Source: Melitaea cinxia
Taxonomy: Eukaryota; Arthropoda; Insecta; Lepidoptera; Nymphalidae
Length of the DNA stretch: 64,000 nucleotides
Assembly (NCBI RefSeq): GCF_905220565.1
Contig: NC_059408.1
Location: forward strand, 10,788,508 to 10,852,507
Reading direction: 5' to 3'
Under the pieces are notes generated by a model. That model was not told the origin of the DNA. It searched no databases and saw only the letters and a list, made by a program, of their open reading frames with translations. Shown piece by piece: positions 10,528-21,900 of the stretch. A program made the position numbers and the translations under genes. How positions within the stretch are numbered: the stretch's first letter is position 1; every line of letters begins with the position of its first letter.

Positions 10528-12288
10528 GAATAAAATAAATGTTAATTAATAACTCATCGTAGTAAGTAAAGTACTCATTATAGTAAGTAAATAAGGAGTA
10601 TGTGGCATTTCCTTTAAAATCGAATACCTGTAACCGACACTTAAGGGTAATCCGTAACCATATCATATAATAGAATAGTTACAAAAAAAATGTATTATAT
10701 GCTAGAATGAGAACCGGTCGGCGGACTCACGTCTCTTTCACGTCACGTTGTCACGTCTCTGGTTAGTCTAACTTAAACAACGATGTTGAATGTGTGCTAC
10801 CTTGATTTAAAAAAATAGCATTTTTTAGAAATTAAAAAGGACATGGGTTCAAAAGCCCGTGGATGTATACTACTTATATGAATAAAACTGAAAAAAAATC
10901 TTACAAAAATTTAATCAAAATATAACTACACAGATCGCGTGAAACTCGTAAAAGAAAAAGTAGAGATCTACAATCACTAAAAAAATTAAGATTACCGGGA
11001 GAATTAAAATTACAAATCCAACTCATTGGTCAGTCTCGCCACGTGTTAACACGACGTGTTCGAAATTGAACTATTCATGACTGAAATCAATCGATTTTTA
11101 ATAAAGGAACTTTGATTAAATCGTCAAAAGTTGAGAAATTTATCTCAAGTCTACAATTAGAGCTGTAATAGAAGTTAATTTAAATATTTTTAGCGTTTAA
11201 TTTGATATATAATTTGCTTTGGAAACTGAGATTCTCATTATTGCTTCGCTTTAAATTTGTTTTAAATTAGTATAAAAAAATAATTTCATTTATTCATATG
11301 TACTGTTTTTTTTTTAGACTTCATTAACGGCCATGTGAAATAGTTAATTTATTATGGTTTAATCGATCCGGTCCTGGTTCGGCCGGATTTGAAAACGACA
11401 CCGGATTTCAATTCCTATATACAATAGATACATAACTAAATTATGTACACGTTTGTCCCTTCCCTGACTCAGCGTGTGTTAAGCTATTCATTACGAGTAT
11501 TAAATCGTTATTAGTACTAAGTGACTAGTACTTAGATGAGAATATCATCGTCATCAATGCTTTAATATTCAAATACTTCAGTTTTGTAGATTCATTATGT
11601 CTGTATTGTGATTTACAGTTAAAATAAACATATATATAACAGAAAAAAACCTGCCTAGTTACAATTGCTTTTTCTAAAATATTTTGAATTATTTTTTTAT
11701 TACTACATTTTTTAACTAACGAAACAACGTGTATTCTGTGTAACACTTTCTAAAATTTATATTTTGAAGGGATTTGCTGCCGAGTTTATATAAAAAGAAG
11801 TCTATATTTGTTCAACATTATACAAATGAGAGGCGCGGCTTTGTCGGACGTCTAACTTGTTAAATGAGAGCCTTACTAAGTAAACAGAGCGGCGAGAGGG
11901 TAAATACGGTAATACGGTAATGCCTTCAGTCCGGCTTCTACTCGGAGATTCGACTTTGTAAAAGCTTCTCGGCGCATTACAATGTATTATTGTACAAAAG
12001 ATGTGAACTGGTCTAATTTGTATCTAATAAGGTTATTATAACATAATCTCTAAACGTGGCTCAAATATGCTCCTAACATTTGCAAGGCTTTTCACAATGT
12101 TTTTCAAAATCTACAGTAATTTTTTAAGCAAACGTATCATGAAACATCTGCTTTTCTGTTGATAAATTAATTAATTGAATTTTAATCGCCAAAAATTTTA
12201 CCATTCAGTTCTACGTGGTCAAATCACTTATCTACTGGTCAAATCACTTATATATTAATTAATTGTATTATGCTACTTTATATTAAAA
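10528..12288. other. No gene recognised
   Basis: AT-rich intergenic DNA. A GC-richer, repeat-free patch lies at 11820-11970 (AGAGCGGCGAGAGGG, a short tandem AATACGGT pair, and TTCTCGGCGCATTAC). It resembles the other candidate regulatory blocks of the window. No splice-flanked frame with a recognisable protein was found. Confidence 0.45.
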
Positions 12289-12566
12289 ACTAGCTTCTGC
12301 CCGCCACTTCGTCCGCATGGAATAGAAACGATTCTGTCATACTAATTTTTGCGAAACTGCAGTGCACGCAGCGGAAGCTCTCGAAAAGGAAAAAAACCCG
12401 ATTTTGAAACATTCTTCATTGGTGCTTCGCTACTACTGGTCTTAGCGTGATGATTATATATATCAAATCGGACCAATAGTTCCTGAGATTAGCGCGTTCA
12501 AACAAAGAAAAAAAAAAACACAAACAAACAAACAAGAACTCTTCAGCTTTATAATATTAGTGTAGA
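12289..12566 (-). mobile_element. Small Helitron-like non-autonomous element
   Basis: On the minus strand it begins TCTACACTAATATTATAAAG and ends GAAGCTAGT (ACTAG at 12289-12293 on the plus strand), after ATGCGGACGAAGTGGCGGGC. The 5' TC, 3' CTAGT and terminal GC-rich hairpin-like segment fit lepidopteran Helitron-type elements. It contains the ATCTCAGGAACTATTGGTCC motif shared with 32937. It has no coding capacity. Confidence 0.7.
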
Positions 12567-12746
12567 TGTGCAGTCATTGTGGGTCCACCAGCATCAGTCG
12601 GAGAGCATGTTAAGCCGTCGGTCCCGGTTGTTATCATGTATTGGAGTCAACCCGCATTGGAGCAGCGTGGTGGATTAAGCTCTTGTTCTTCTCCTATATG
12701 GGGAAGAGGCCTATTCGCAGCAGTGGGATATTACAGACTAAAGCGT
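12567..12746 (+). repeat. SINE 3' fragment (Metulj-like), internally deleted
   Basis: It contains GTGCAGTCATTGTGGGTCC, CCGTCGGTCCCGGTTGTTAT, GCATTGGAGCAGCGTGGTGG and GTGGGATATTACAGACTAAA. Compared with 39502 the head is missing and about 45 bp in the middle are deleted (the GATAGCGATCGTTACTCAT part). Confidence 0.8.
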
Positions 12747-14529
12747 ATATTAAAAATCGAGATGTATTATCTACTACTACCTGACTAGTAGTACTAAACT
12801 ACAAGAGGTCGTGAAAACTATCATTTCTAATAAATTCACGTCACAAATTGCTACAGAGGTTAAACACTTTTCCTATAAATTATGATAATTTCTGAATCGT
12901 CCATTACCGTATGTCATCAGTCAATAGAATGGTGTTCAATATTCAGGACGGAGTTAAACTGTCTATTTCGGATCATTCTTCTTATATTTCCAATCCATTT
13001 TGCTGTCAGGAAATCACATTAACCTGTTACTTGGCATTTTTCTATGAATCGAGGTATCCCATGAGACGGTTCCATCAGCGTCTGTCCCACCCGGGTGGGG
13101 CTTTTGTTGAGAAAATGAAAATGTTTTGTTGCGTTAACTTGGCGAAAGTGACTTGTACTTGTGTAATCACTATTTGATCGATTTGCGAAATGTACTATAA
13201 ATAGAAAACTTGTTTTGTGTAAATTTTATACATTGTAATGCATTATCAGCAATTGCTTAAAGAAATTTTAGGCTGAGTGGCAAAAGGGGTGAATCTTAGT
13301 ATTTTTTGTTTTCAAAATTTGTTATGACGGATGAATGGATTTTTATTCCTATCTTGTGCAAAAACGCGGCCGAAATCGCGATCCTGTATAGTTAGTATAG
13401 TTAAAAAATTTATAAGTATTAATAATATTTAAATTTTATTTAATAAATTTTGTATATCGTACAGGTTACTATGTATAATGGGTAAGTGTTGTCAACAGGA
13501 GCCTAAGTTTAAAGTTTCGTATTCCGATGTAAGAATCGATATCTCCAAATATCACGTATCACGACATGAACCCTTCAACTAACAAGTTTGAACTTGTCTC
13601 GAACTTAGTAACAGCCTCTCGGATATATTGGGAATATAAATATCCTTCATCCCCAGCCCTTTCAGCCACTTAAGACATCCGCCTTGGACCCTTGTGTCCT
13701 ACACAACATGTACTTTAAGGTAACATCTATTTTGAGTTATAGGGCTAAAGTTAGGGCTGTCAGTCGACCGGGGTTTTCCGGATTTGTCCAAGACAAGAGT
13801 AATTTTAAGTACGTATTTAACATCTCATAATCCTTTTTCAAACTCTATACGATAGAAAATTTCAGAAAGGTTCTAGAAAAAAGCTAAGTACCCACATTTT
13901 TGAGGTGTAAGAAGTCTTTGTCCGGCTTAGCAATTTATGTGGTGGCAACCCTATTTACTGCACTTGTTCCCATAGGGAAATACCGCATTGAAAACTTAAT
14001 TCCGTCTGGAATATTTTTTATCAAAAGGGTCCAGACTATATGTAAAAACACTAGATTTATAAAAATGATATATAAATTCTATTTAATTTCAACAATTTCT
14101 AGTTAATTTATCGTATTTATTAATTAATTTGAAATGTTATAAATACGAGAAAGAGATAGTCTAAGTGATATTTATAAATATTTTAGTCCCAAGCGAAAAT
14201 ATTACTCTTATAATTTGATACTAAATATAGCGTGCGTAGGTACGCGTATAACAAGCGTAGGTAGTATTTTTGTAAATATTTATAGTTTACGAAGAAAATA
14301 ATGTATAATAAGAAAAATAAGATAATTGATGTTTCAAGTTTTGAACTGAACTAAATTCCCACCTGGAATATGATAACTTAAGATACATAATTTAACGCAC
14401 CTAAGCGAGTGTAACTGTGTGCGTGTTCTTGTAATTCGTCTTTGGCTAGTGACATCTTAGTGGTGTTAATATTTTTCTGAGGTAGAGTACAGCTGGAAAC
14501 ATCCTGCTCAAATCTAGAGCAGTCCATCA
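12747..14529. other. No gene recognised
   Basis: Non-coding. Short frames near 12911-13177 and 13900-14106 have no recognisable domain, splice context or codon bias. Part of 13600-14060 has higher GC and may be an old repeat that I cannot name. Confidence 0.4.
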
Positions 14530-14735
14530 GGGGAAGTACCTCAATCTTACAGTAGAGCACATTTAAATAGTACTGCTCTTAAATAGTATCACGGATTTGT
14601 GGTGATTGAGGCAGCCAGAACTCCTGGGGAGGATCAGGGATGGGCAACGTTCTTGCGATACTTCGGGCGTTACAGGCGTCTATAGGTTATGGTAATCGCT
14701 TACCATCATACGGGTCATACGCTTGTTTACCTTAT
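14530..14735 (+). repeat. Dispersed SINE-like repeat (CTCGACCTTACAG family)
   Basis: A diverged copy: ACCTCAATCTTACAGTAGAG, CTCCTGGGGAGGATCAGGG, GGCAACGTTCTTGCGATACT, TCTATAGGTTATGGTAATCG and CATACGCTTGTTTACC match the copy at 8686 in order. Confidence 0.75.
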
Positions 14736-15137
14736 AATAATTTACAATACATAAAAAACTAACTCAACATTCATGATAATAGGGACAAGGTAATCGATAC
14801 GTGTGCGTGTATTGGTACGTGTCAGATCAGACCGTCAAGACAGTTCGGGTCAGTTAACACTCAAGATTTCTCTATGACTTTTACGATGCCTTCACCTTGC
14901 GTCACTGCAGATTGTAGTGATGGATTAATCCCTGTCTTTTTATCTCTTTGTTTATGTGCAGACGGGCGATTAATTTAATAATAACTGAGAGTTACGAAAA
15001 CGCTGAATATAATATTTATTGTATAATGTGCTTTGTTGACCCATTTGTGTCGTCTTACATATATTTCCTCTAGTGATAGTCTATTGTCTGTAAAAGATTT
15101 TATAAAAATATTTAAATACATGTTTATGTAATATATA

Positions 15138-15419
15138 TGTACGGGTCAACGCACATTGAGCAATATGATTGTTTTGCTAATTAGTAACCTCTTTAATTTA
15201 GCTGATTTATTACGAAATTGTTATTTTCTTATGCAGATTTCTAATGAAATTGATATTTGTTTGCTACGATTGACGTCAAATGACGTCTGTACTTCTGCCT
15301 ATATATACTCAAAATAATCTGAATAAATTTAGTGTTAGATCGACTTTCATTGGGTTTGGTTTCCCTCATAACCTTCCCTCACATGTCATCTCTCACTCAA
15401 CCATAGACTGTTCCATACA
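15138..15419 (+). repeat. 5' LTR of BEL/Pao element
   Basis: 282 bp, TGTACGGG...CCATACA. The U3 part has two CRE/ATF-like sites, TGACGTCA at 15271-15278 and TGACGTCT at 15281-15288, then a TATATA at about 15300 and an AATAAA at 15322-15327. This arrangement fits a promoter and a polyadenylation signal in the LTR. It reads as identical to the 3' LTR. Confidence 0.96.
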
Positions 15420-15941
15420 GTTTTTTGGTCCTTCGAGAATACAGCCTTGCTGCTGACAAGCTGCGCAGTCATTCTGAACCTGCAAGCTACAAGACAACAG
15501 TCTTACTTCGAGGATACATACAGTTTTTTGGTCCTTCGAGAATACAGCCTTGCTGCTGACAAGCTGCGCAGTCATTCTGAACCTGCAAGCTACAAGACAA
15601 CAGTCTTACTTCGAGGATACATACAGTCGTGTTGATCCTTCAAAAAAAAAAAAAAAAAAAAACAAATATTTCTTCGAGAAATCACTCAAGAAAACAGTCA
15701 ATCAAGACTATAAACTCTACGGATTTCCATCGACATTTGGAGAGTCCACATACAGTGGCCACAACGCTCACGTGGAATTTGTGTGACTGCGAATCGGTTG
15801 ACTGGCTTCCCAGAAGCGGGTTCCACCAGTTAAATTGAGAAGGCGCAATCAAGGTCGCACTATCCACTGAGAGATTGGCCTGGACCCCTGAAGACGGTCC
15901 TATCAATTTTACATCAACGTCAGCATTAAAAATAAATAAAT
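15420..15941 (+). other. Leader of the BEL/Pao element with candidate primer-binding site
   Basis: The 5' untranslated leader begins directly after the LTR. A TGG starting at 15426 (TGGTCCTTCGAGAATAC) is a candidate primer-binding site, since primer tRNAs end in CCA. I cannot assign the tRNA. The first 206 bp are two tandem copies of a 103-bp unit. A run of 21 A lies at 15642-15662. The start codon at 15942 follows an AAATAAATAAAT stretch. Confidence 0.7.
15421..15626 (+). repeat. 103-bp tandem duplication in the retroelement leader
   Basis: Units 15421-15523 and 15524-15626 read as identical, each beginning TTTTTTGGTCCTTCGAG and ending GAGGATACATACAG. The last 7 bases (CATACAG) also occur at the LTR-leader junction, so the duplication probably arose by slippage or template switching between these short repeats. 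The candidate primer-binding site is duplicated with it. Confidence 0.93.
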
Positions 15942-18900
15942 ATGGAAAATATCCTGCAACGACAACAAGAAATTGTCGAAGCAATAAAAAGGATAGAGAG
16001 GAACTTCAACAAAGATTCCGTATCCCGGAAGACCCGTAAATACTTGGACGAGCGACTCGACGTCCTTGACAAATTATGGGCTGAATTCCAAGGTAACGAC
16101 CAACGGTTGTCGCTCTACCATAACGATACTGATCCTTATTTTAAAGAAAATCAATACGTACAGGCAAGAGAGTATTTTGATTCTGTACGCATCAAGGTAG
16201 CGTCATTTTCGCCAGCAAGGGAGACTTCTGTGTCACCGACACTAGGAGCTGGCAAACCACTGGAATCACCTGCGATTCCTACAACACCAAAGCTGCAGCC
16301 AAGACTCACATTGCCAACAAGTTCAAATGCCACTAAGATCTCAACGACGGATCGAGGTCAGGCAACAGAATTGATGTCACTGCAAAGAACAAACTTCCGA
16401 GCTTTTCATCGACAAATAAATCGCTTGAAAATAAATGAAATCCAAGACAAATGGGAGCTGGAAGACGAGTTACGCAACATACAAACGCGCTGGAACGCAA
16501 TAGACGCTTTGCACTTGCAAATAGATAATATCCTACAAGGATCGGATACCCAGTACGATAGTGAGTTTTACGCCTACGAAGATTCATATAAGTCAATCAA
16601 AAGGGCGTTGAATCTTAAACTCACATCGACCATTCATCATGAAAAATCGACACCACAGATCGACTTGCCTACATTTACAGGCAAATATACGCAATGGCCT
16701 ACGTTTTATGACTTATACGTAGAAAGTATTCATAATAACAATTTGATTACAAAAACTCAGAAGATGCAACACCTAAAGAGCAAATTACGAGGAGATGCTG
16801 AACGAATCATCCAACATCTAACTATCTCAGCGGACAACTACGACACAGCGTGGGAATTGTTGACACACAGATATAACAATCCACAATTGTTATTTACTAA
16901 ACAAATCGAAATCTTTATTAATCAGCCAGCCGCTCAAAAACAATCAGCGTACGAGATTAGACGTATTTACGACACGTCAATGGAATGTATCTACGCTATT
17001 AAAAACCTGGGTATCGATACAAGTACCTGGGACCCATTACTAGTTCATATTATTACAAAAAAGCTGGATACAGTCACCTATAACGACTACAAGGAAGCCC
17101 GGAAAATGCCACGAGAATTACCTTCACTCTCGGAGCTAATGGACTTCTTAGAGAGCAAATTCATCGCTTTAGAACCAAGCGGCATAAGAGATAGAGAAAT
17201 GTTGTCATCATTCAAAAAATATAATCAACAAAAATCAGTTAATAACAAGACTTACAAGCCTCAATTTCAAAAGGAACATCGGTATGGAAAATTAATAAAT
17301 AAAGAATATCAAAGCGTTGCGACATACATGTCAAATTGCCCGATTTGTAACAAGAAACATCCCTTATACAAATGCGAGAAGTTTATCAAATTAACACCGG
17401 GCGAACGTTATCGAATTATCGAAGATTTTAACCTTTGTCATAATTGCTTGTACACACATAACAAGAATTTATGTACGTCAATGAAAAAATGCAAACTATG
17501 TAAAAAGAGTCATAACACAATGTTACATGACGCCTATACTATAAACATTAATAAGCAGTCTACAAACTCGCTGACTGACATGTCTAGTGGGTCATCAACC
17601 CAACTGAATACTCCAACTCCGCAAAAATATCAAGTCTCGTTGCAACAAGATGCTAAGCAACATTGCGTCAATCACGTCGCTACGGATGAAGAAGAGATTT
17701 TACTGACTACCTTGTCTATCAGAGTTAAGGCCCTTGATGGCACATATATGACATTGAGATGTCTGCTCGACCAAGGCTCTCAGATTTCCCTAATATCGGA
17801 AAACGCCGCTCAGATGCTGGGCTTGCCGCGGCAACGGTACCATGCTTCGGTATCTGGTATTGGTAACGGATCGAAACATAGCAAAGGAGTCGTCAAGCTC
17901 GAGTGTCAGTCTATTTACCAAGATTACGCGTTTACGACGCAAGCATTAGTCATCAATCACGTCATTAACAATTTACCAAACATATCCTTCAAGAAAGAAT
18001 CGTGGCCTCATATACAACACATACAACTAGCCGACCCGGAATACAACGTATCTAGGCCTATCGATCTATTACTAGACGCAAGCATATATTCAGAAATTAT
18101 AATGAGCGGCCTGATCAAAGGTCCGAACATGGCTCCAATAGCCCAACAAACAAAGTTAGGCTGGATACTATCGGGTAGCGTGAAAACGTTTAAATGTCAC
18201 GTGATTACTACAGACCTGTCAGCGATTTCTCAATATTGGGAGCTAGAAGAAGTCAATGATTCGTCTATCGAAATGACTCCAGACGAAGAGTATTGTGAGC
18301 AATTCTATCAATCAACAACAAAACGTTTATCAAACGGACGATATGAAGTGGCCCTCCCCATGAAACCGGGATTTGAAAAGGACCTCGGTGAATCGAAAAC
18401 AAAGGCAATTGCTCAGTTCTACAACTTAGAAAAGAAGATGAATAAAAACGATTGCTTCTCGGAAAGCTACAGAAATTTTATGCAAGAATACGAACAAAGT
18501 GGTCACATGTCTCCCGTTACAAAATGTAGTTCATTTGTACACTATCTTCCTCATCACGGTGTACAAAAAAACGACTCTACAACAACTAAACTACGAACGG
18601 TATTCAATGGATCATCAAAAACATCAAGTGGATTCAGCTTAAATGACTTGATGGAGCGTGGTCCGAATTTGCAAAAGGATTTACAGCATCTCATCTTAGT
18701 ATGGCGACAACATAAGTATGTCGTTACTGCTGACATAGAGAAAATGTTTCGTCAAATAATGGTTCGAGAAACCGATCAACATCTGCAACGTATTGTCTGG
18801 AGAAGCATACAAGAAGCCCCCTTAAGGGAGTACCAATTGACTACGGTCACGTATGGTACAAAGGCGGCCCCTTATCTCGCTATGCGTACTATAAAGCAGC

Positions 18901-21900
18901 TAGCTATGGATGACGCACACAAGTTTCCCCTGGCAGCTAAAGCGCTAATGACGTCATTATACATGGATGATCTGCTCGAAGGTTGTGATAATATCTCTCA
19001 AGCAAAACAGTTACAAAGAGAGATCATCGATATCCTGAAGGGAGCCGGCATGAATATTCGGAAGTGGTCCAGCAATGCAAAGGAACTGATTGAAGGGCTA
19101 TCCGCTAATCAATTAGACACTCCGCTAGATTTTAAGGGCCTAGAAAACCGAAAAACCTTAGGCTTACGCTGGATTCCGTCGTCAGATATTTTCGTATTCA
19201 AAAATATATTCGAAGATGAAAACAGTGATGACGTCATAACTAAAAGACAACTTCTTTCGAACATTTCCAAGGTATATGATCCCATGGGATTTCTCAGCCC
19301 CCTGTCAGTTCGGGCAAAGCTTTTATTCCAACAAACTTGGTCTGAAGAAACCACGGATTGGGATACACAATTGTCGAATACCATAACGAATGAATGGATA
19401 AAGCTGAAACGTGACTATCAACAAATAGACCAGTTTAAAATTCCTAGATACATAGGCGATAAAAATCATTATACAATTCATGGATTTTGTGACGCATCCG
19501 AAAAAGCATATGCTTGCGCTATTTATGCCGTCACGATAAATTCTAAGGGCAAGTACACATCGACGCTTGTGACTGCTAAGACAAAATTAGCACCCTTGAA
19601 GAAAAAACTATCCTTGCCAAAACTTGAGCTATGTGGAGCACTGCTACTATCACGGCTTATAAAAAAAGTAATTCAAACCTTGCCTGATAATCTACAAGTA
19701 TTTGCCTGGACCGACTCCATGGTGGTTCTTGGTTGGTTATATGGAGATGTCAATAGGTGGAAACAGTTCGTGGCTAACAGAGTTCGAACTATCCTCAATA
19801 TAATTCCATCATCGTCATGGCATCATGTTAAATCTGAAGATAACCCTGCAGACTGCGCCTCGAGAGGACTGTCAACACAGCAGTTATTAGAGCATCATTT
19901 ATGGTGGCAAGGCCCGCAGTGGTTGTTAACATTTAATTCGAGTACAATGAAGGAAGAAAAATATCAACCACCACGCTTAGAAATAAAAGCATCCAGTGTG
20001 ACCGCAGCCTTATCTTATAAAAATGCTTTAGTATTGCAATTATTAAATGAATGTAGCTCAATAGAGCGCTTAATCACTATAATCGGCTGGCTCACACGTT
20101 ATACACAATGGTTGCGACGTAAACAAATACTTCAACAAAATTATCTTTCGTCATCAGAAAGAAAAAACGCGATGAACTTAATTATTAAGACAATACAAAC
20201 AATTGAATTTGAGGAGGAAATTGAACGACTACAAAAACAACAAGGTTTAAGTAAATCTAGTAAACTGCTAAGTTTACTACCTTATCTAGACCCATGTGAT
20301 GGGTTACTTAGAGTTGGGGGGAGATTAAACAATTCCTATCTTAGTCACTCAGCTAAGCACCCCGTAATACTACCCAGTCACGGCAAACTCACTGAACTTA
20401 TTGTACGACACGCTCATTACACCACGCTTCACGGTGGACCAAGCCTGACTTTGTCTTATATACGAGAAAACTATTGGGTTATCAGTGGGCTTAGAACAGT
20501 AAAAAGAGAACTTCGAAAGTGTGTCAAATGTCGACGTTTCAAGGCAGAGAAGATAACGCAGATTATGGCTGATTTACCCGAGCCTCGAGTTACTCCTTCA
20601 CGCGCATTCTATCATTGTGGCGTTGATTTCACTGGATCCTTCGATATCAAATCAAACAAGGGCCGTGGAATACGAACACAGAAGGCCTATGTTGCAGTCT
20701 TCGTTTGCCTCTCGACAAAGGCCGTTCACCTAGAGCTAGTGTCTGATATAAGCACACCAGGATTTTTGGCAGCATTCCGACGTTTTTGTGCCAGAAGATC
20801 CACCCCGAAACACATGTACAGCGATCAAGGAAGGAATTTTATTGGGGCATCCAAAGAACTGAAGAAGGAATATAACATTCTCGTTGCTATAAATACAGAC
20901 GTGATGAATAAGATCAATGACTATGACATTCAATGGCATTTTAATGCACCAGCCTATCCCTCAGCCGGAGGGCTATGGGAAGCTGCCGTCAAGAGTTTTA
21001 AACACCACCTACGTCGTGTAATAGGTGAGCAAAAGTTAACTTATGAAGAATTCACAACGCTCTTGTACCAGATCGAGGCATGTCTTAACTCTAGACCTTT
21101 ACTCGCCTTGACTGAAAATCCAGAAGATGAGTATCTAACACCTGGGCATTTCTTGGTTGGAAGATCACTGATAGCAAGACCACAAACCGACTCTAACCAC
21201 ATGAACTTAAAAACAAGATGGCAGACTATTCAAGCAATGAATAAACAGTTCTGGAAAAGGTGGTCATCTGACTACTTACAACAGTTACAAGTTCGTACCA
21301 AGTGGAGAACACCCTCTAAAAACGTCGAGGTTAACGATATTGTCTTAATCAAAGACGAAAACCTGAGTCCCGGCAAATGGTCCATGGGTAGAGTGGTTAA
21401 AGTCCACCCTGGCAAAGATGGATACGTACGAGTTGTATCCGTCAAAACTAAGAATGGCGTTATACAAAGACCCGTTTTAAAACTGTCAGTTCTACCCGTA
21501 AGAGAAGAAGGTACCGGAACTCAAGCACAGAACCGTATCGATAACATTTCAACAACGACATGCGGCGACGACACAGGCGTCGACTCGCAACAGAGGCAAC
21601 GAAGGGGTAGACAATTAAGAAGGCCTCTCGGAACATTCTTTACTATGATATTGATGCTAATTCTATTTCTATTTAAACCAACTGAATGTTCATACAACGT
21701 TACAGCTCTGAACAGTAATCAAAACATTTATTTCGATAAAATGTATGACGTACACATAATACGCGATGAATGGAAACTAATCGCTTACTACAATATGAGT
21801 ACCTATTGGTCGGCATTACGTCATGTGAAAGATTATGTCGGTCATTTGGAAGAATCATACTTAAGCCTCGATCTACTTCCAACACAATACAGGAGTATCA

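Noticed and set aside
13900..14106. 68-codon frame
   Set aside because: No domain, no bias, no flanking splice signals; short frames like this are common by chance.
15682..15984. 100-codon minus-strand frame at the start of gag
   Set aside because: Antisense to the retroelement leader and gag start; a shadow of the real frame.
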